This document shows, piece by piece, positions 7,963 through 18,232 of a stretch of DNA of 64,000 bases. Within the stretch, counting starts at the first letter, position 1; each line of letters begins with the position of its first letter. Position numbers and translations under genes: made by a program. Under the pieces are notes generated by a model, which was not told the DNA's origin, did not search any database, and saw only the letters and a program-made list of their open reading frames with translations. The stretch covers positions 1 to 64,000 of the forward strand of contig USBN01000004.1 in the NCBI GenBank assembly GCA_900552935.1, written 5' to 3'. The stretch comes from an uncultured Coriobacteriaceae bacterium. GTDB taxonomy: Bacteria > Actinomycetota > Coriobacteriia > Coriobacteriales > Atopobiaceae.

Positions 7963-8493
7963 ATGGGTGTGAGTGACGAGTACGTGAACAAGGCGAAGGC
8001 CGAGCTCGGCGATCTCGCTGATGCCGGCGTGGTCATGTCTGGCAACGCCTTCTCTCCCGTGCTGCTCGTGAAGGGCGAGCCCGAGGAGGCTGGCGTCAAG
8101 CTTCTGGCTGGCCCGGATGGCGACGCCCTGCGCGCCGCCCTTGGCGCCCTCGGCTATGCGCCGGAGGAGTGGGCCGCGCTCTCCGTCCGCGATGCGGAGG
8201 GGTTTCCCCTGGTGCCGGGAACGTTACGCCTTGCCATCGCCACGCTCGACCCCGCCACGGTCATTGCGCTGGACGCTCCTGCCGTCACCGCTATTTGCGA
8301 GGCTTTTGCCGATGAGCTCGTCGAGCTCGAGAGCCTCGAGGCGGCGACGCTCGCACCCGGGTATGTGGTGCGCTTGCTGGGCATGCGCGTTCTTGCCCTC
8401 GGCGGTTTCGAGCAGAGTCTCGCGGACGCGAAGGCGAAGCAGGTCATGTGGGCTCGCCTGAAGCAGGTCCCGCCGCTGGGCGAGCCGTACTAG
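7963..8493 (+). CDS. Conserved-looking hypothetical protein, 176 aa
   Basis: No family is recognised. The protein is acidic, rich in Ala, Leu, Glu and Val, and has no signal peptide or membrane helix. It alternates short hydrophobic strands and helices (for example GVVMSGNAFSPVLLVKGEP and YVVRLLGMRVLALGG), which fits a folded cytoplasmic protein. The start is placed at ATG 7963 because GGAGG (7953-7957) sits five bases before it; a TTG at 7945 lacks such a site. Codon use matches its neighbours. It is divergent from thioredoxin and stands alone before pgi. Confidence 0.6.
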   Translation: MGVSDEYVNKAKAELGDLADAGVVMSGNAFSPVLLVKGEPEEAGVKLLAGPDGDALRAALGALGYAPEEWAALSVRDAEGFPLVPGTLRLAIATLDPATVIALDAPAVTAICEAFADELVELESLEAATLAPGYVVRLLGMRVLALGGFEQSLADAKAKQVMWARLKQVPPLGEPY

Positions 8494-8620
8494 GCGTGCC
8501 GGGCTGGGTGCCGGGCCAGGTCTGGTGCCGGCAGGCCGGATGCCGGATCAGGTCTGATGCGGGGGGACGGCGTGCTCGTCCGGGCGACAGGCGTGCCGGG
8601 CAAGTCAGCAGCTCGTAACA

Positions 8621-8700
8621 AACCGATAGACTTCGGTTTCTTCGCTTGCGCGTTGCGCTACGCTTAAGCCTGCTGAGAATCGCCCCGGAGTGTCCGGGGC
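8621..8700 (+). other. pgi leader with two small hairpins
   Basis: Two short stems lie upstream of pgi: AACCGA/TCGGTT (8621-8638) followed by a T-rich stretch, and GCCCCGGA/TCCGGGGC (8682-8700), 8 bp and perfect, ending 10 bases before the ribosome-binding site. The first could terminate the preceding gene. The second could affect pgi translation. The 8494-8600 stretch is low-complexity TGCCGG-type sequence with no gene. Confidence 0.35.
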
Positions 8701-8719
8701 CTGCGGTCAAGGAGGACTT

Positions 8720-10414
<1,695 letters not shown>

Positions 10415-10418
10415 GGCT

Positions 10419-10437
10419 GCCACGTCGGTGACGTGGC
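10419..10437 (+). other. Short perfect hairpin after pgi
   Basis: GCCACGTC/GACGTGGC forms an 8-bp stem with a three-base loop directly after the pgi stop. It has no T-run, so it may protect the 3' end rather than terminate. GCGGGCTGTTGCGCGGG occurs twice just downstream. Confidence 0.4.
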
Positions 10438-10507
10438 GGGCTGTTGCGCGGGCGAGCTGTTGTACGTGCGCGGGCTGTTGCGCGGGTGCAAACTTGAATT
10501 GATAACG

Positions 10508-10543
10508 AAGCGGGCCACATCGTTTGGGTGTGGCCCGCTTTTT
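10508..10543 (+). terminator. Intrinsic terminator after pgi
   Basis: A 12-bp stem (AAGCGGGCCACA with TGTGGCCCGCTT) is followed by a T-run. Confidence 0.88.
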
Positions 10544-10582
10544 GCTGCGCCTTCGTAGGCGGCTAGGGGGGTGCAAGGGTGC

Positions 10583-10641
10583 GCCTAACATGCATCAAAG
10601 GTGCACGCTTAACGCCTAACATGCATTAAGGGTGCGCGTTT
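10583..10641. repeat. Two tandem 28-bp intergenic repeats
   Basis: Two near-identical copies (10583-10610 and 10614-10641, 31-bp period) share GCCTAACATGCAT and GGTGC, with ATGCAT at the core. They lie between the convergent pgi and the YcxB-like gene. The function is unknown. Confidence 0.6.
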
Positions 10642-10717
10642 AAGCTTGCTATACGTGCCGAAGTGTCGCCTGTTTCCGGCGCCTGCCCGTGGCGTCACCG
10701 GTCGATGCCACGGGCAA

Positions 10718-10753
10718 ACAAAAACGGCATGCTTAGGCGGGCTAAGCATGCCG
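10718..10753 (-). terminator. Intrinsic terminator for the YcxB-like gene
   Basis: A perfect 12-bp stem (CGGCATGCTTAG / CTAAGCATGCCG, 10725-10753) is followed on the minus strand by TTTTTG. It lies 11 bp past the stop of the gene ending at 10764. A second stem (GCCCGTGGC/GCCACGGGC, 10685-10715) lies just beyond it. Confidence 0.88.
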
Positions 10754-10763
10754 AAAGTGTGAG

Positions 10764-11309
10764 TTACTTTGCGGGCGTAACGAGCTGAATCAGGTCGCGG
10801 TGACGCTGTTCGCTGAGGGCGCGCTTGGGCACGATGACGTAGCGCGGGCCCACGAACTCGACTACGCTGACCTCGCGGCCGAGGTGCAGCTTATGAACGG
10901 TCGAGAGCGGAAGCTCCTCGGCCTCTTTGCCGGGGACGTTGGCGACGAGGTAATCGGGGTAGACCTCGACCTTGACGCGGCGGCTCTCCTTGGGGAGCCC
11001 GGTGATGTCGAGGCCAGCCTTCTTGAGGCGCCTGAGGTGGAACTGATTCCAGTGGTCAGAGACGAACCAGAGGACAACCTCGACGCAGACGAGCGAGGCG
11101 AGGAGGAGCGTCACCTGCCTTCCGCTGGGCGACATCGCGATGAAGACAATCACGATGAGCAGAAGGACGCTCGCGATGTTCGACGGGTTGCGGAGACGAT
11201 TGCCCATCATGGCGAGAGAGGCATCCTCGAGGAGGGTGTGGTTCACGTCATAGCTGAACGAGAAAAGGTGGTTGTCCGGGGACTTCTTCGAGGTGCTCTT
11301 CTTTGCCAT
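10764..11309 (-). CDS. YcxB-like membrane protein
   Basis: The 181-aa protein has two adjacent membrane helices (about residues 45-60 and 66-84, VTLLLASLVCVEVVLWFV). A C-terminal soluble domain carries a VKVEVYPDYLVA...YVIVPKRALSE pattern that resembles the YcxB-like C-terminal domain. Its role is unknown. It starts about 40 bp after the helicase stop on the same strand, so it may be cotranscribed with the helicase. The family assignment is by overall pattern and is moderately sure. Confidence 0.6.
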   Translation of the reverse strand: MAKKSTSKKSPDNHLFSFSYDVNHTLLEDASLAMMGNRLRNPSNIASVLLLIVIVFIAMSPSGRQVTLLLASLVCVEVVLWFVSDHWNQFHLRRLKKAGLDITGLPKESRRVKVEVYPDYLVANVPGKEAEELPLSTVHKLHLGREVSVVEFVGPRYVIVPKRALSEQRHRDLIQLVTPAK

Positions 11310-11350
11310 GATGACTCCTGTGCCTGCCGACCCTGCGGTCCGGCTTTTGA

Positions 11351-13051
11351 CTAGTAGATTCCGCGCTCGCGGCCCTGGCGGCCGCCCACGCGACGACGCG
11401 GCTTGCCGGTCGGCTTGGGCGCGTGTTTCGAGGCGGGCTTGCCAGACTTCGAGATTCCGCCGGCAGCCTTCTGACGCCTCGCGGCGTCGCCCTGGCGCTG
11501 GCTCGACCCCTTGCGAGCGGCATTCGGAACCTGGGTGCGAACGCCGGAACCCTTGCCCTTGCGCCTACGCTTCTTGCCGCTGGCCTCGGCTTCGAGTTCT
11601 GCAATCTCACCGCGGCTGAGGAGGGCGCCGGTCGCGTCGATCTTGCGCCTACCGTGAGGGGTGTTCTCTCGGGGGTCGCGGTCCGTCTGGGCGTCACGGT
11701 CGGCGCGCTCTTTGCGGTCGCCCGTCTCGCGATCCTTACGGCCCTCACGCTTGCGGCCCTCGGACCTGCCGCCTTCGCGACCCTCGCCGCCGCGCCCAGA
11801 CCTACCCTTACCGCCGCGCTTCCTGCGTTTCTTGCCGGCGCCGCGTGCGGGAGCATCCGCGGTGCGGTTGGGGTCGAGCTCGGGGAGCTCCTCGCCCAGC
11901 TCGAGCTCGACCTTTGCCTCGTAGGGAGGGACGACCTGGCCCATGAGGCGCTCGATGTCAAAGAGGTCCTCGGCGTCGTTGACGGTCACGAAGGTGAGCG
12001 CCCAGCCCGTCTCGCCGGCACGACCCGTGCGGCCAATGCGGTGGATGTAGTCCTCGGGATCCTCCGGGACGTCGAAGTTGACGACGTATCGAACGTCGGA
12101 GACGTCGATGCCTCGAGCGAGGACGTCCGTGGCGACGAGGATGTCGACCTTGCCGTCGCGGAAGTCGCGAAGTGCGCGCTCGCGCTGGTTCTGGCTGCGG
12201 TCGCCGTGGATGGGCGCGCAGGCGATGCCGGCGCGGCGCAGGCGACGGCAACAGGCGTCCGCGCGGTGCTTGGTGCGGGTGAAGACGATCACGCGGTCCG
12301 TGCCCTCGCTCTTGAGGACCTTGGTGAGCAGGCCGCTCTTCTCGTCAAGGGAGACGGGGAGAACGTACTGGTCGATCGTCTCGGCGACAGTGCCCTTGTG
12401 GGCGATCTCGACGGTGGCGGGGTCATGTACGAGGTCGCGAATGCCGCCGATGGCGGTCTCGTCGAGCGTGGCGGAGAAGAGCAGCGTCTGACGCGTGGAA
12501 GGCGTCTCGGACACGATCTTGCGCATCTGGGGCAGGAAGCCCATGTCGAGCATGCGATCGGCCTCGTCGAGGACAAGCACCTCGACCTCGTCAAGATGAG
12601 CCTCACCCTGCTCGATGAGGTCGACGAGGCGACCAGGCGTGGCGACGAGGATGTCACAGCCGCGGCGAAGGGCCTGCTTCTGCGGTTCGTAGCCAACGCC
12701 ACCCACGATGGTGACGCTGCGGTGATGCGTGTATGCCTCGACGGTGGTGCAGACGTCGGCGATCTGCTGGGCGAGCTCGCGGGTGGGAGTCACGACGAGC
12801 ATGGCGGGGCCATGATGGCGCGCGACGTGGGTGAGACGGCTCATGGAGGGAAGGACGAAGGCCGCGGTCTTGCCGGTGCCCGTCTGGGCGGCAGCAAGCA
12901 GGTCGCGCCCCTCGAGAACATAGGGGATGGCGTGCGCTTGGACGGGCGTGGGCTCCGTGTAGCCAAGGGCGTCGACAGCGGCGAGGACCGGCTCGGAAAG
13001 GCCGAGGCCGGAGAAGGCGACGGCGTCGCCCGGGGTGGTGCTCTGGGTCAT
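11351..13051 (-). CDS. DEAD-box ATP-dependent RNA helicase
   Basis: The 566-aa RNA helicase has the full motif set: the Q motif (FSGLGLSEPVLAAV...PTPVQAHAIP), AAQTGTGKTAAF, PTRELAQQ, TPGRL, VLDEADRML, LFSATL, VIVFTRTK, ARGIDV and HRIGRTGRAG. The last 180 residues are a highly charged low-complexity tail, rich in Gly, Arg, Lys and Asp, likely an RNA-binding extension. Such enzymes remodel rRNA and mRNA structure in ribosome assembly, cold growth or decay. It resembles the RhlE/DeaD group, but the exact subtype cannot be fixed from motifs. It is divergent from the CapA-like gene. Confidence 0.95.
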   Translation of the reverse strand: MTQSTTPGDAVAFSGLGLSEPVLAAVDALGYTEPTPVQAHAIPYVLEGRDLLAAAQTGTGKTAAFVLPSMSRLTHVARHHGPAMLVVTPTRELAQQIADVCTTVEAYTHHRSVTIVGGVGYEPQKQALRRGCDILVATPGRLVDLIEQGEAHLDEVEVLVLDEADRMLDMGFLPQMRKIVSETPSTRQTLLFSATLDETAIGGIRDLVHDPATVEIAHKGTVAETIDQYVLPVSLDEKSGLLTKVLKSEGTDRVIVFTRTKHRADACCRRLRRAGIACAPIHGDRSQNQRERALRDFRDGKVDILVATDVLARGIDVSDVRYVVNFDVPEDPEDYIHRIGRTGRAGETGWALTFVTVNDAEDLFDIERLMGQVVPPYEAKVELELGEELPELDPNRTADAPARGAGKKRRKRGGKGRSGRGGEGREGGRSEGRKREGRKDRETGDRKERADRDAQTDRDPRENTPHGRRKIDATGALLSRGEIAELEAEASGKKRRRKGKGSGVRTQVPNAARKGSSQRQGDAARRQKAAGGISKSGKPASKHAPKPTGKPRRRVGGRQGRERGIY

Positions 13052-13294
13052 GTAGTTCGTTCCTATCTGTGGGGAGGGCTTGGGGCGGAGGTTTGCCCCG
13101 GCTCCTCGTCTGCGGCTAGGCGGGCGGCGGGTTGCTACGCTCGCGGCCGTTGGTATACCGATTATCGATTAGACGAGAACACTGTAGCGGAAGTATGCTT
13201 ATCGCGCAGCTCAAAGGGGTTACGCTTATGTGCTAACGAGGGATTTCGCGGACAAATTCGCAATTCGAACGCAACCGAGCCGGGGGGATGCGCG

Positions 13295-15076
13295 ATGGGG
13301 GAGCCGTCAGACGGCGCCTGGTGGCAGCATGACGAGCCTGACGTAAACGAGCGTCGGGCGTCCTATCCGCATGCCGGTGCACAGCCCGCGCGACGCGGCT
13401 CCGCGCGAGAGCCCGCCTCGGGAGGCTATGGCGCGCGCCCTTCGCGCCAGCGCAAGGATGGTCGCCGCATCGATCCCACCGAGGGTAGAAGCGCTGCGGC
13501 ATCGCTTCCCAACGCGCGCCGCCGCTCCGTCTCCGGCGAGCGTCCGGGGGAGCGCGGAAGCTACCATCGCTCGGGCCCTGCTCGCCGTAGTGAATATGGC
13601 TCGGCGGAGTACTCGTCCTATGGCCGCTCGACAATTCCCGATGACCGCGCTCCGCGCCCTCGCAGGCGCCCGCAGCAGCAGCGTCCCTTGGGTTGGAGCG
13701 CGCAGAACGTTCCCCAGATGCACAAGACCATCGCGAGCAATGGTGGCTGGGGCTTTAAGTCCCTCAAGCCCAGGCGCTCGGCGGGGCCGAAGTGGGGCTT
13801 CATCGCGGCGGGCGTTCTTGCCGTCGTCCTTCTCGTCCTTATCGTGCGTGGTATTTCCGGATGTGTCGCCGGCCTGGTCAGGCCTCAGGAGGAGCCTGAA
13901 CCCGCGGCTGCGACCACTTCCGTCGCGGCAACGACCGAGCCCGCCTCCGTAGACCCGACGGCTCCCGCGACCAAGGTGCTCGACGCTGGGCGCAGGACCG
14001 CAAGCGGCGAGGGACGCATGAGCTTCTCTGCCGTGGGGGACAACCTCATCAACGAGAACCTCCTCGAGCTCGCGGATTCCTGGGCGGGCTCCACCGGTGA
14101 CGGCGAGTATGACTTCACGCCCTTCTACCGCGAGGTGAAGCCGTTCATCCAAGACCAGTGCGATGTCTCCTTCGTGAACCAGGAGACGACGCTTGGTGGC
14201 ACGGACCGCTTCGATTACATGGGCTATCCCAGCTACAACACGCCGGACTCCATGGCAGACGCCGTGGCTGACACCGGCTGGCGAATCGTCGCGACCAACT
14301 CGAACCACACCTATGACACTTGGACGCCCTCGATCGAGCATGCCCAGGAGGTCTGGAACAGCAAGCCGGGCCTCGTCACTATCGGCAGTTATGCGAGCGA
14401 GGAGGACCGCGCGACAGTCCGCGTCGTCGAGTGCAACGGCATCAAGGTCGCCGCGCTTTCGTATAGCTATGGCCAGAACGGTTACGAGCAGAGTGACCTC
14501 CCCAATGACTACTATGCCGTTCCCTATGACGCGGATAGGCTCAAGGAGGAGGTTGCTCAGGCGCGCAAGGTGGCGGACGTCGTCCTCGTCTACATGCACT
14601 GGGGCGCGGAGTACAAGAACGAGCCGAGCGACGAGCAGCGCGAGATGGCGCAGGTGTGCGCCGACGCCGGCGTTGACGTGGTGATTGGCAGCCATGTTCA
14701 CGTGATTCAGCCGGTCGAGTGGGTGAGCCGCTCGGATGGCGGCAAGATGCTCTGCGCCTACGGCCTGGGAGACTTCCTCGCCGGCTATGGCGGCAACCCG
14801 GATTGCATCATGAGTGGCATGATCACCTTAGACTTCGTCCGCACGGACGAGGCGGGGGACAACGTCGGGCCCGGTGGCATCGCCGTCGAGAACGTCGTGT
14901 GGCACCCGCTTGTCGAGCACATGGTGGGCGATACTGACGTGGTTCGCTTCGTGAAGGGCTACTCGGACGAGGACGCCCGCGCGAACGAGCTCCTCTCGAC
15001 CCTCGATGACCCGCATGCCTGGCTCATAGACAAGACACGCGAGGTCATTGGCGGCGACATCACGATCGACGTGTAG
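13295..15076 (+). CDS. CapA-family (PGA_cap) metallophosphatase-like membrane protein
   Basis: The 593-aa protein has a long Arg/Ser/Pro-rich cytoplasmic N-tail (residues 1-160), one membrane helix (about 168-187, FIAAGVLAVVLLVLIV) and an outside CapA domain (about 240-585). The CapA domain shows SFSAVGDNLIN, NQETTL, ATNSNHTYD, VVLVYMHWGAEY and IGSHVHVIQPVEW, which are the metal-site motifs of this calcineurin-like fold. The family is tied to poly-glutamate capsule synthesis, but many members have other or unknown surface roles, and no capB/capC genes are nearby. The start is ATG 13295, because the long open frame upstream is antisense to the helicase. Confidence 0.85.
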   Translation: MGEPSDGAWWQHDEPDVNERRASYPHAGAQPARRGSAREPASGGYGARPSRQRKDGRRIDPTEGRSAAASLPNARRRSVSGERPGERGSYHRSGPARRSEYGSAEYSSYGRSTIPDDRAPRPRRRPQQQRPLGWSAQNVPQMHKTIASNGGWGFKSLKPRRSAGPKWGFIAAGVLAVVLLVLIVRGISGCVAGLVRPQEEPEPAAATTSVAATTEPASVDPTAPATKVLDAGRRTASGEGRMSFSAVGDNLINENLLELADSWAGSTGDGEYDFTPFYREVKPFIQDQCDVSFVNQETTLGGTDRFDYMGYPSYNTPDSMADAVADTGWRIVATNSNHTYDTWTPSIEHAQEVWNSKPGLVTIGSYASEEDRATVRVVECNGIKVAALSYSYGQNGYEQSDLPNDYYAVPYDADRLKEEVAQARKVADVVLVYMHWGAEYKNEPSDEQREMAQVCADAGVDVVIGSHVHVIQPVEWVSRSDGGKMLCAYGLGDFLAGYGGNPDCIMSGMITLDFVRTDEAGDNVGPGGIAVENVVWHPLVEHMVGDTDVVRFVKGYSDEDARANELLSTLDDPHAWLIDKTREVIGGDITIDV

Positions 15077-15208
15077 CGGGCTCGATGGCGGGACCGTCGC
15101 GTGCGATGTCGCGCCAGCAAGGCAAAAACCAATCTCCTCCCGTTATCGAAGCGCAACGTTACGGTGGTAGCGTGGCTCGAGGACTATTCGCCACTACGGG
15201 AGGCAAGC

Positions 15209-16375
15209 ATGCAAGAGCTCAGCCAGCGCACGTCGCAGTTCACGGATTCCGTGATTCGCCGCATGACCCGCGTTTCCATGAAGTACGACGCGATCAACCT
15301 GTCACAGGGCTTCCCTGATTTCGATCCCCCTGCGGAAATCACCGACCGCCTTGCCGAGGTCGCCCACAAGGGGCCGCACCAGTACGCCATCACCTGGGGA
15401 GCGCCCAACTTCCGCGCGGCGCTTGCTGCCAAGCAGGGCCCGCGCATGGGCATCGATATCGACCCCGAGACCCAGATCGTCGTCACCTGCGGGTCGACCG
15501 AGGCCATGATGTGCTCCGTCATGACAGTCACCAACCCCGGTGACCGCGTCGTGATTTTCTCGCCGTTCTACGAGAACTACGGAGCGGATACGATCCTGTG
15601 CGGCGCCGACCCCACGTACGTGGAGCTTCACGCACCCACGTTCACCTTTGACGAGACCGAGCTCGAGGCGGCGTGCGCCGTGCCGGGCACGAAGGCGTTG
15701 ATCCTGTGCAACCCGTCTAACCCCTGCGGCCACGTTTTCTTGCGCTCCGAGCTCGAGTTTATTGCCAAGATGGCCGAGAAGTACGACCTCTGGGTCATCA
15801 CGGACGAGGTCTACGAGCACATCGTGTACGCGCCGTACGAGCACATCTACTTTGCGAGCCTGCCGGGCATGGAGAAGCGCACGCTCTCCTGCAGCTCGCT
15901 CTCGAAGACCTACAGCATGACCGGCTGGCGCCTGGGCTACGTCATCGCGCCGGCAGATGTCATCGACCGTGCGCGCAAGGTGCATGACTTCCTTACCGTG
16001 GGCGCCGCGGCTCCTCTCATGGAGGCGGCCGTTGCGGGCCTCGGGCTGCCGCAGTCCTACTACGACGAGCTCACGGCGCTCTACACCCACAAGCGCGACC
16101 TGTTCTGCGACGGCTTGCGCAGCCTCGGCTTCGACTTCATCGAGCCGCAGGGTGCCTACTACGTCATGGCCGACGTCTCGAGCCTGGGCTACGAGAGTGA
16201 TTATGACTGCGCGGTGGACCTCATCAAGAAGGTGGGCGTGGGCACGGTTCCCGCGAGCTGCTTCTACGACGCGCCGGAGAACCGTTTCGTCCGCTTCCAC
16301 TTTGCCAAGTCCGACGAGGTGCTGAAGGCCGCCCTCGATCGTCTCGACGGTTGGCGCGAGAAGATGACGAAGTAG
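15209..16375 (+). CDS. Class I/II PLP-dependent aminotransferase
   Basis: This is a 388-aa fold-type I aminotransferase. The PLP lysine is in SLSKTYSMTGWRLGY (Lys near residue 233). Other conserved parts are TCGSTEAMMCSVMTV, the ring-stacking region ENYGAD, CNPSNPCGHVF, ITDEVYEH, and the C-terminal RFHFAKSDEVL with the substrate-carboxylate Arg. It most resembles the aspartate/aromatic or kynurenine-type group, but the substrate cannot be settled. The start is ATG 15209, with GGGAGG 5-6 bases upstream. Confidence 0.88.
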   Translation: MQELSQRTSQFTDSVIRRMTRVSMKYDAINLSQGFPDFDPPAEITDRLAEVAHKGPHQYAITWGAPNFRAALAAKQGPRMGIDIDPETQIVVTCGSTEAMMCSVMTVTNPGDRVVIFSPFYENYGADTILCGADPTYVELHAPTFTFDETELEAACAVPGTKALILCNPSNPCGHVFLRSELEFIAKMAEKYDLWVITDEVYEHIVYAPYEHIYFASLPGMEKRTLSCSSLSKTYSMTGWRLGYVIAPADVIDRARKVHDFLTVGAAAPLMEAAVAGLGLPQSYYDELTALYTHKRDLFCDGLRSLGFDFIEPQGAYYVMADVSSLGYESDYDCAVDLIKKVGVGTVPASCFYDAPENRFVRFHFAKSDEVLKAALDRLDGWREKMTK

Positions 16376-16523
16376 GAGGCGTGCGAGGACGGCGGGCGGC
16401 GCGTGCTGGCGTCGAGCCGGACGCGTGAGCCGCCGCGCGCCGCCGGGGCGCGGCGGGGCCGCGCGGAAATGCGTGTCCGTGCGGCATAGTTGTAGGTAGA
16501 TGGATTCTTCAATGCAGCTATTT

Positions 16524-16558
16524 GGAGGGTCGGCCGATTTGTTTCGGTCGGCCCTCCT
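16524..16558 (+). terminator. Probable terminator after the aminotransferase
   Basis: A stem of about 13 bp (GAGGGTCGGCCGA with TCGGTCGGCCCTC, two G-T pairs) lies about 150 bp after the stop. The T-run is weak. The preceding 16376-16500 stretch is GC-rich and holds no gene. Confidence 0.55.
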
Positions 16559-16648
16559 GCCGTTTGCGGAGAAATGCTGACCGCTCACGGTGTTTAACGG
16601 CCTTCGACCCTTGAACTCAAGGCTTTGCAACTAATAATTCAAACCAGC

Positions 16649-16683
16649 AATTCGAATATAAGAACTAATTCGAATATACGAAC
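16649..16683. promoter_or_regulatory. Tandem operator-like repeats before the catabolic operon
   Basis: Two 17-bp direct repeats with an 18-bp period (16649-16665 and 16667-16683) differ at one base. Each contains the partly palindromic TTCGAATATAMGAA, and a weaker AATTCAAAC lies just upstream. They sit in an AT-rich island 25-60 bp before the first gene of the operon, a fitting place for the IclR regulator encoded at its far end. Confidence 0.6.
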
Positions 16684-16707
16684 AATAGTTAACGGACGGG
16701 AGGATGA

Positions 16708-16977
16708 ATGAACGCGCTGATTGTTGAGGACGTCGACAACGTTGCGGTTGCTACAGCCGCGGTTGCTGACGGGGAGAACGTTCATTTCGTTCGTCATGAC
16801 GGAACCGAGTCCGAGTTTCCTTGCGTAGGTGGCGTGCCTATCTACCACAAGGTCGCAGTTCGCGATATCGAGGCTGGCGAAGACATCGTTAAGTACGGAG
16901 AGGTAATCGGTCGTGCCGCTGTGGATATCGCTCGCGGCTCTCACGTACACACGCACAACGTGCAGGATTTAAGCTAG
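16708..16977 (+). CDS. UxaA-family dehydratase, small SAF-domain subunit
   Basis: The 89-aa protein is a lone SAF domain, like the N-terminal part of altronate/galactarate dehydratases or the small subunit of split enzymes. Typical features are IYHKVAVRDIEAGEDIVKYGEVIG and the C-terminal GSHVHTHNV, whose His residues help hold the catalytic metal in the family. It starts after a GGGAGG site and is followed 13 bp later by the large subunit, so the two form one enzyme. The sugar acid used is unknown. Confidence 0.85.
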   Translation: MNALIVEDVDNVAVATAAVADGENVHFVRHDGTESEFPCVGGVPIYHKVAVRDIEAGEDIVKYGEVIGRAAVDIARGSHVHTHNVQDLS

Positions 16978-16990
16978 GGAGGGCGAAAAC

Positions 16991-18151
16991 ATGGAGTTTA
17001 TGGGATGGAAGCGATCTGACGGTAGGGTCGGTGTCCGCAACCACGTTCTTGTTCTTCCTGCGAGTGTTTGTGCATCCGATACCGCAGACATGATTAGCCG
17101 CCGCGTTTCAGGAACCGTCTCCTTCCACAACCAGAATGGTTGTTCACAGGTTCCCAGTGACCAGCAGCTCACGATGGATATCATGGCGGGCTATGCAGCC
17201 AATCCCAACGTCTGGGGCACGCTCGTTGTCTCGCTGGGTTGCGAGAACTGCCAGATGGACCTCGTGGTTGAGGCGATTCGCGCACGAACCGATAAGCCTG
17301 TTGAGCAGCTCATCATTCAGGGGGCGGGCGGAACGCTCAAGGCGGTAGAGCAGGGCGTGCGCATGGCTCGAGAAATGGTGGAGAGAGCTTCTCGAGAGGT
17401 CCGTGTTCCTTGTGACCTTTCTAGCATCATCCTAGGTACTGAGTGCGGCGGCTCTGATCCGACGAGCGGTCTTGCTGCAAACCCGCTTGTTGGCATGGTG
17501 TCTGATTGGCTTGTCGAGCGAGGAGCGACCTCGATTCTTTCTGAGACCCCCGAGCTCATCGGCGCCGAACATATTCTTGCTCGACGTGCTGCCTCCGAAG
17601 AGGTTGGCCGGCAGATCTACGACATCATCTACCGCTATGAAGAGGCCATGGCGCGTGTGGGGGAGAAGATTCGCGAGGGTAACCCCAGTCCCGGTAACAA
17701 GGCCGGCGGCATCACAACGCTTGAGGAAAAGTCGCTTGGCTGCATCCATAAGAGCGGTCATTCGACGATTCAGGCTGTGTATGACTACGCCAAACAAGTG
17801 GATAAGAGCGGACTTGTGGTTATGGATACCCCGGGAAACGACCCTTCGTCCGTTGCAGGTATGGTTGCCGGCGGAGCCCAGGTCGTCATCTTCACTACGG
17901 GGCGCGGCACGCCAACGGGACACCCCATTGCTCCTGTGATTAAGCTCACGGGAAATCGCGAGACATACGCAAGGATGGCCGACAACATCGACATCGATGC
18001 TAGTCCGCTGATTTATCAACCCAAAGATAAGGACGCGCTTCTTGAGCATGCCGTGCAGGTGGTGCTTGACACGATTAACGGTGTTCCAACTCGGGCAGAG
18101 TCGTACGGCTTTGTTGAAACGGCAATTGCGCGTGTTTGCAACTACGTATAA
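16991..18151 (+). CDS. UxaA-family sugar-acid dehydratase, large subunit
   Basis: The 386-aa protein matches the catalytic part of altronate/galactarate dehydratases (UxaA/GarD). It has GRVGVRNHVLVLP, VSLGCENCQ, LGTECGGSDPTSGLAANP, NPSPGNKAGGITTLEEKS and MDTPGNDPSSVAGMVAGGAQ, then FTTGRGTPTGHPIAPVIK. These enzymes remove water from an aldonic or aldaric acid to give a 2-keto-3-deoxy acid using Fe or Mn. Sulfolactate sulfo-lyase (SuyB) is a close relative, so the reaction could also be a related elimination. A DapA-type aldolase gene directly downstream favours a 2-keto-3-deoxy acid product. Confidence 0.87.
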   Translation: MEFMGWKRSDGRVGVRNHVLVLPASVCASDTADMISRRVSGTVSFHNQNGCSQVPSDQQLTMDIMAGYAANPNVWGTLVVSLGCENCQMDLVVEAIRARTDKPVEQLIIQGAGGTLKAVEQGVRMAREMVERASREVRVPCDLSSIILGTECGGSDPTSGLAANPLVGMVSDWLVERGATSILSETPELIGAEHILARRAASEEVGRQIYDIIYRYEEAMARVGEKIREGNPSPGNKAGGITTLEEKSLGCIHKSGHSTIQAVYDYAKQVDKSGLVVMDTPGNDPSSVAGMVAGGAQVVIFTTGRGTPTGHPIAPVIKLTGNRETYARMADNIDIDASPLIYQPKDKDALLEHAVQVVLDTINGVPTRAESYGFVETAIARVCNYV

Positions 18152-18232
18152 CTCGTTGGCCATCGCCTGGCCTTGTGCCGGGTCGAGTGGCGGCGGGCGG
18201 GAAAAGAAAGAGACGAAAAGGGGGGTCAAAGC

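Noticed and set aside
11423..13294. Long + strand open frame upstream of the CapA-like gene
   Set aside because: It is antisense to the helicase gene, whose motifs are complete; GC-rich third positions keep the opposite frame open. The real start is ATG 13295.
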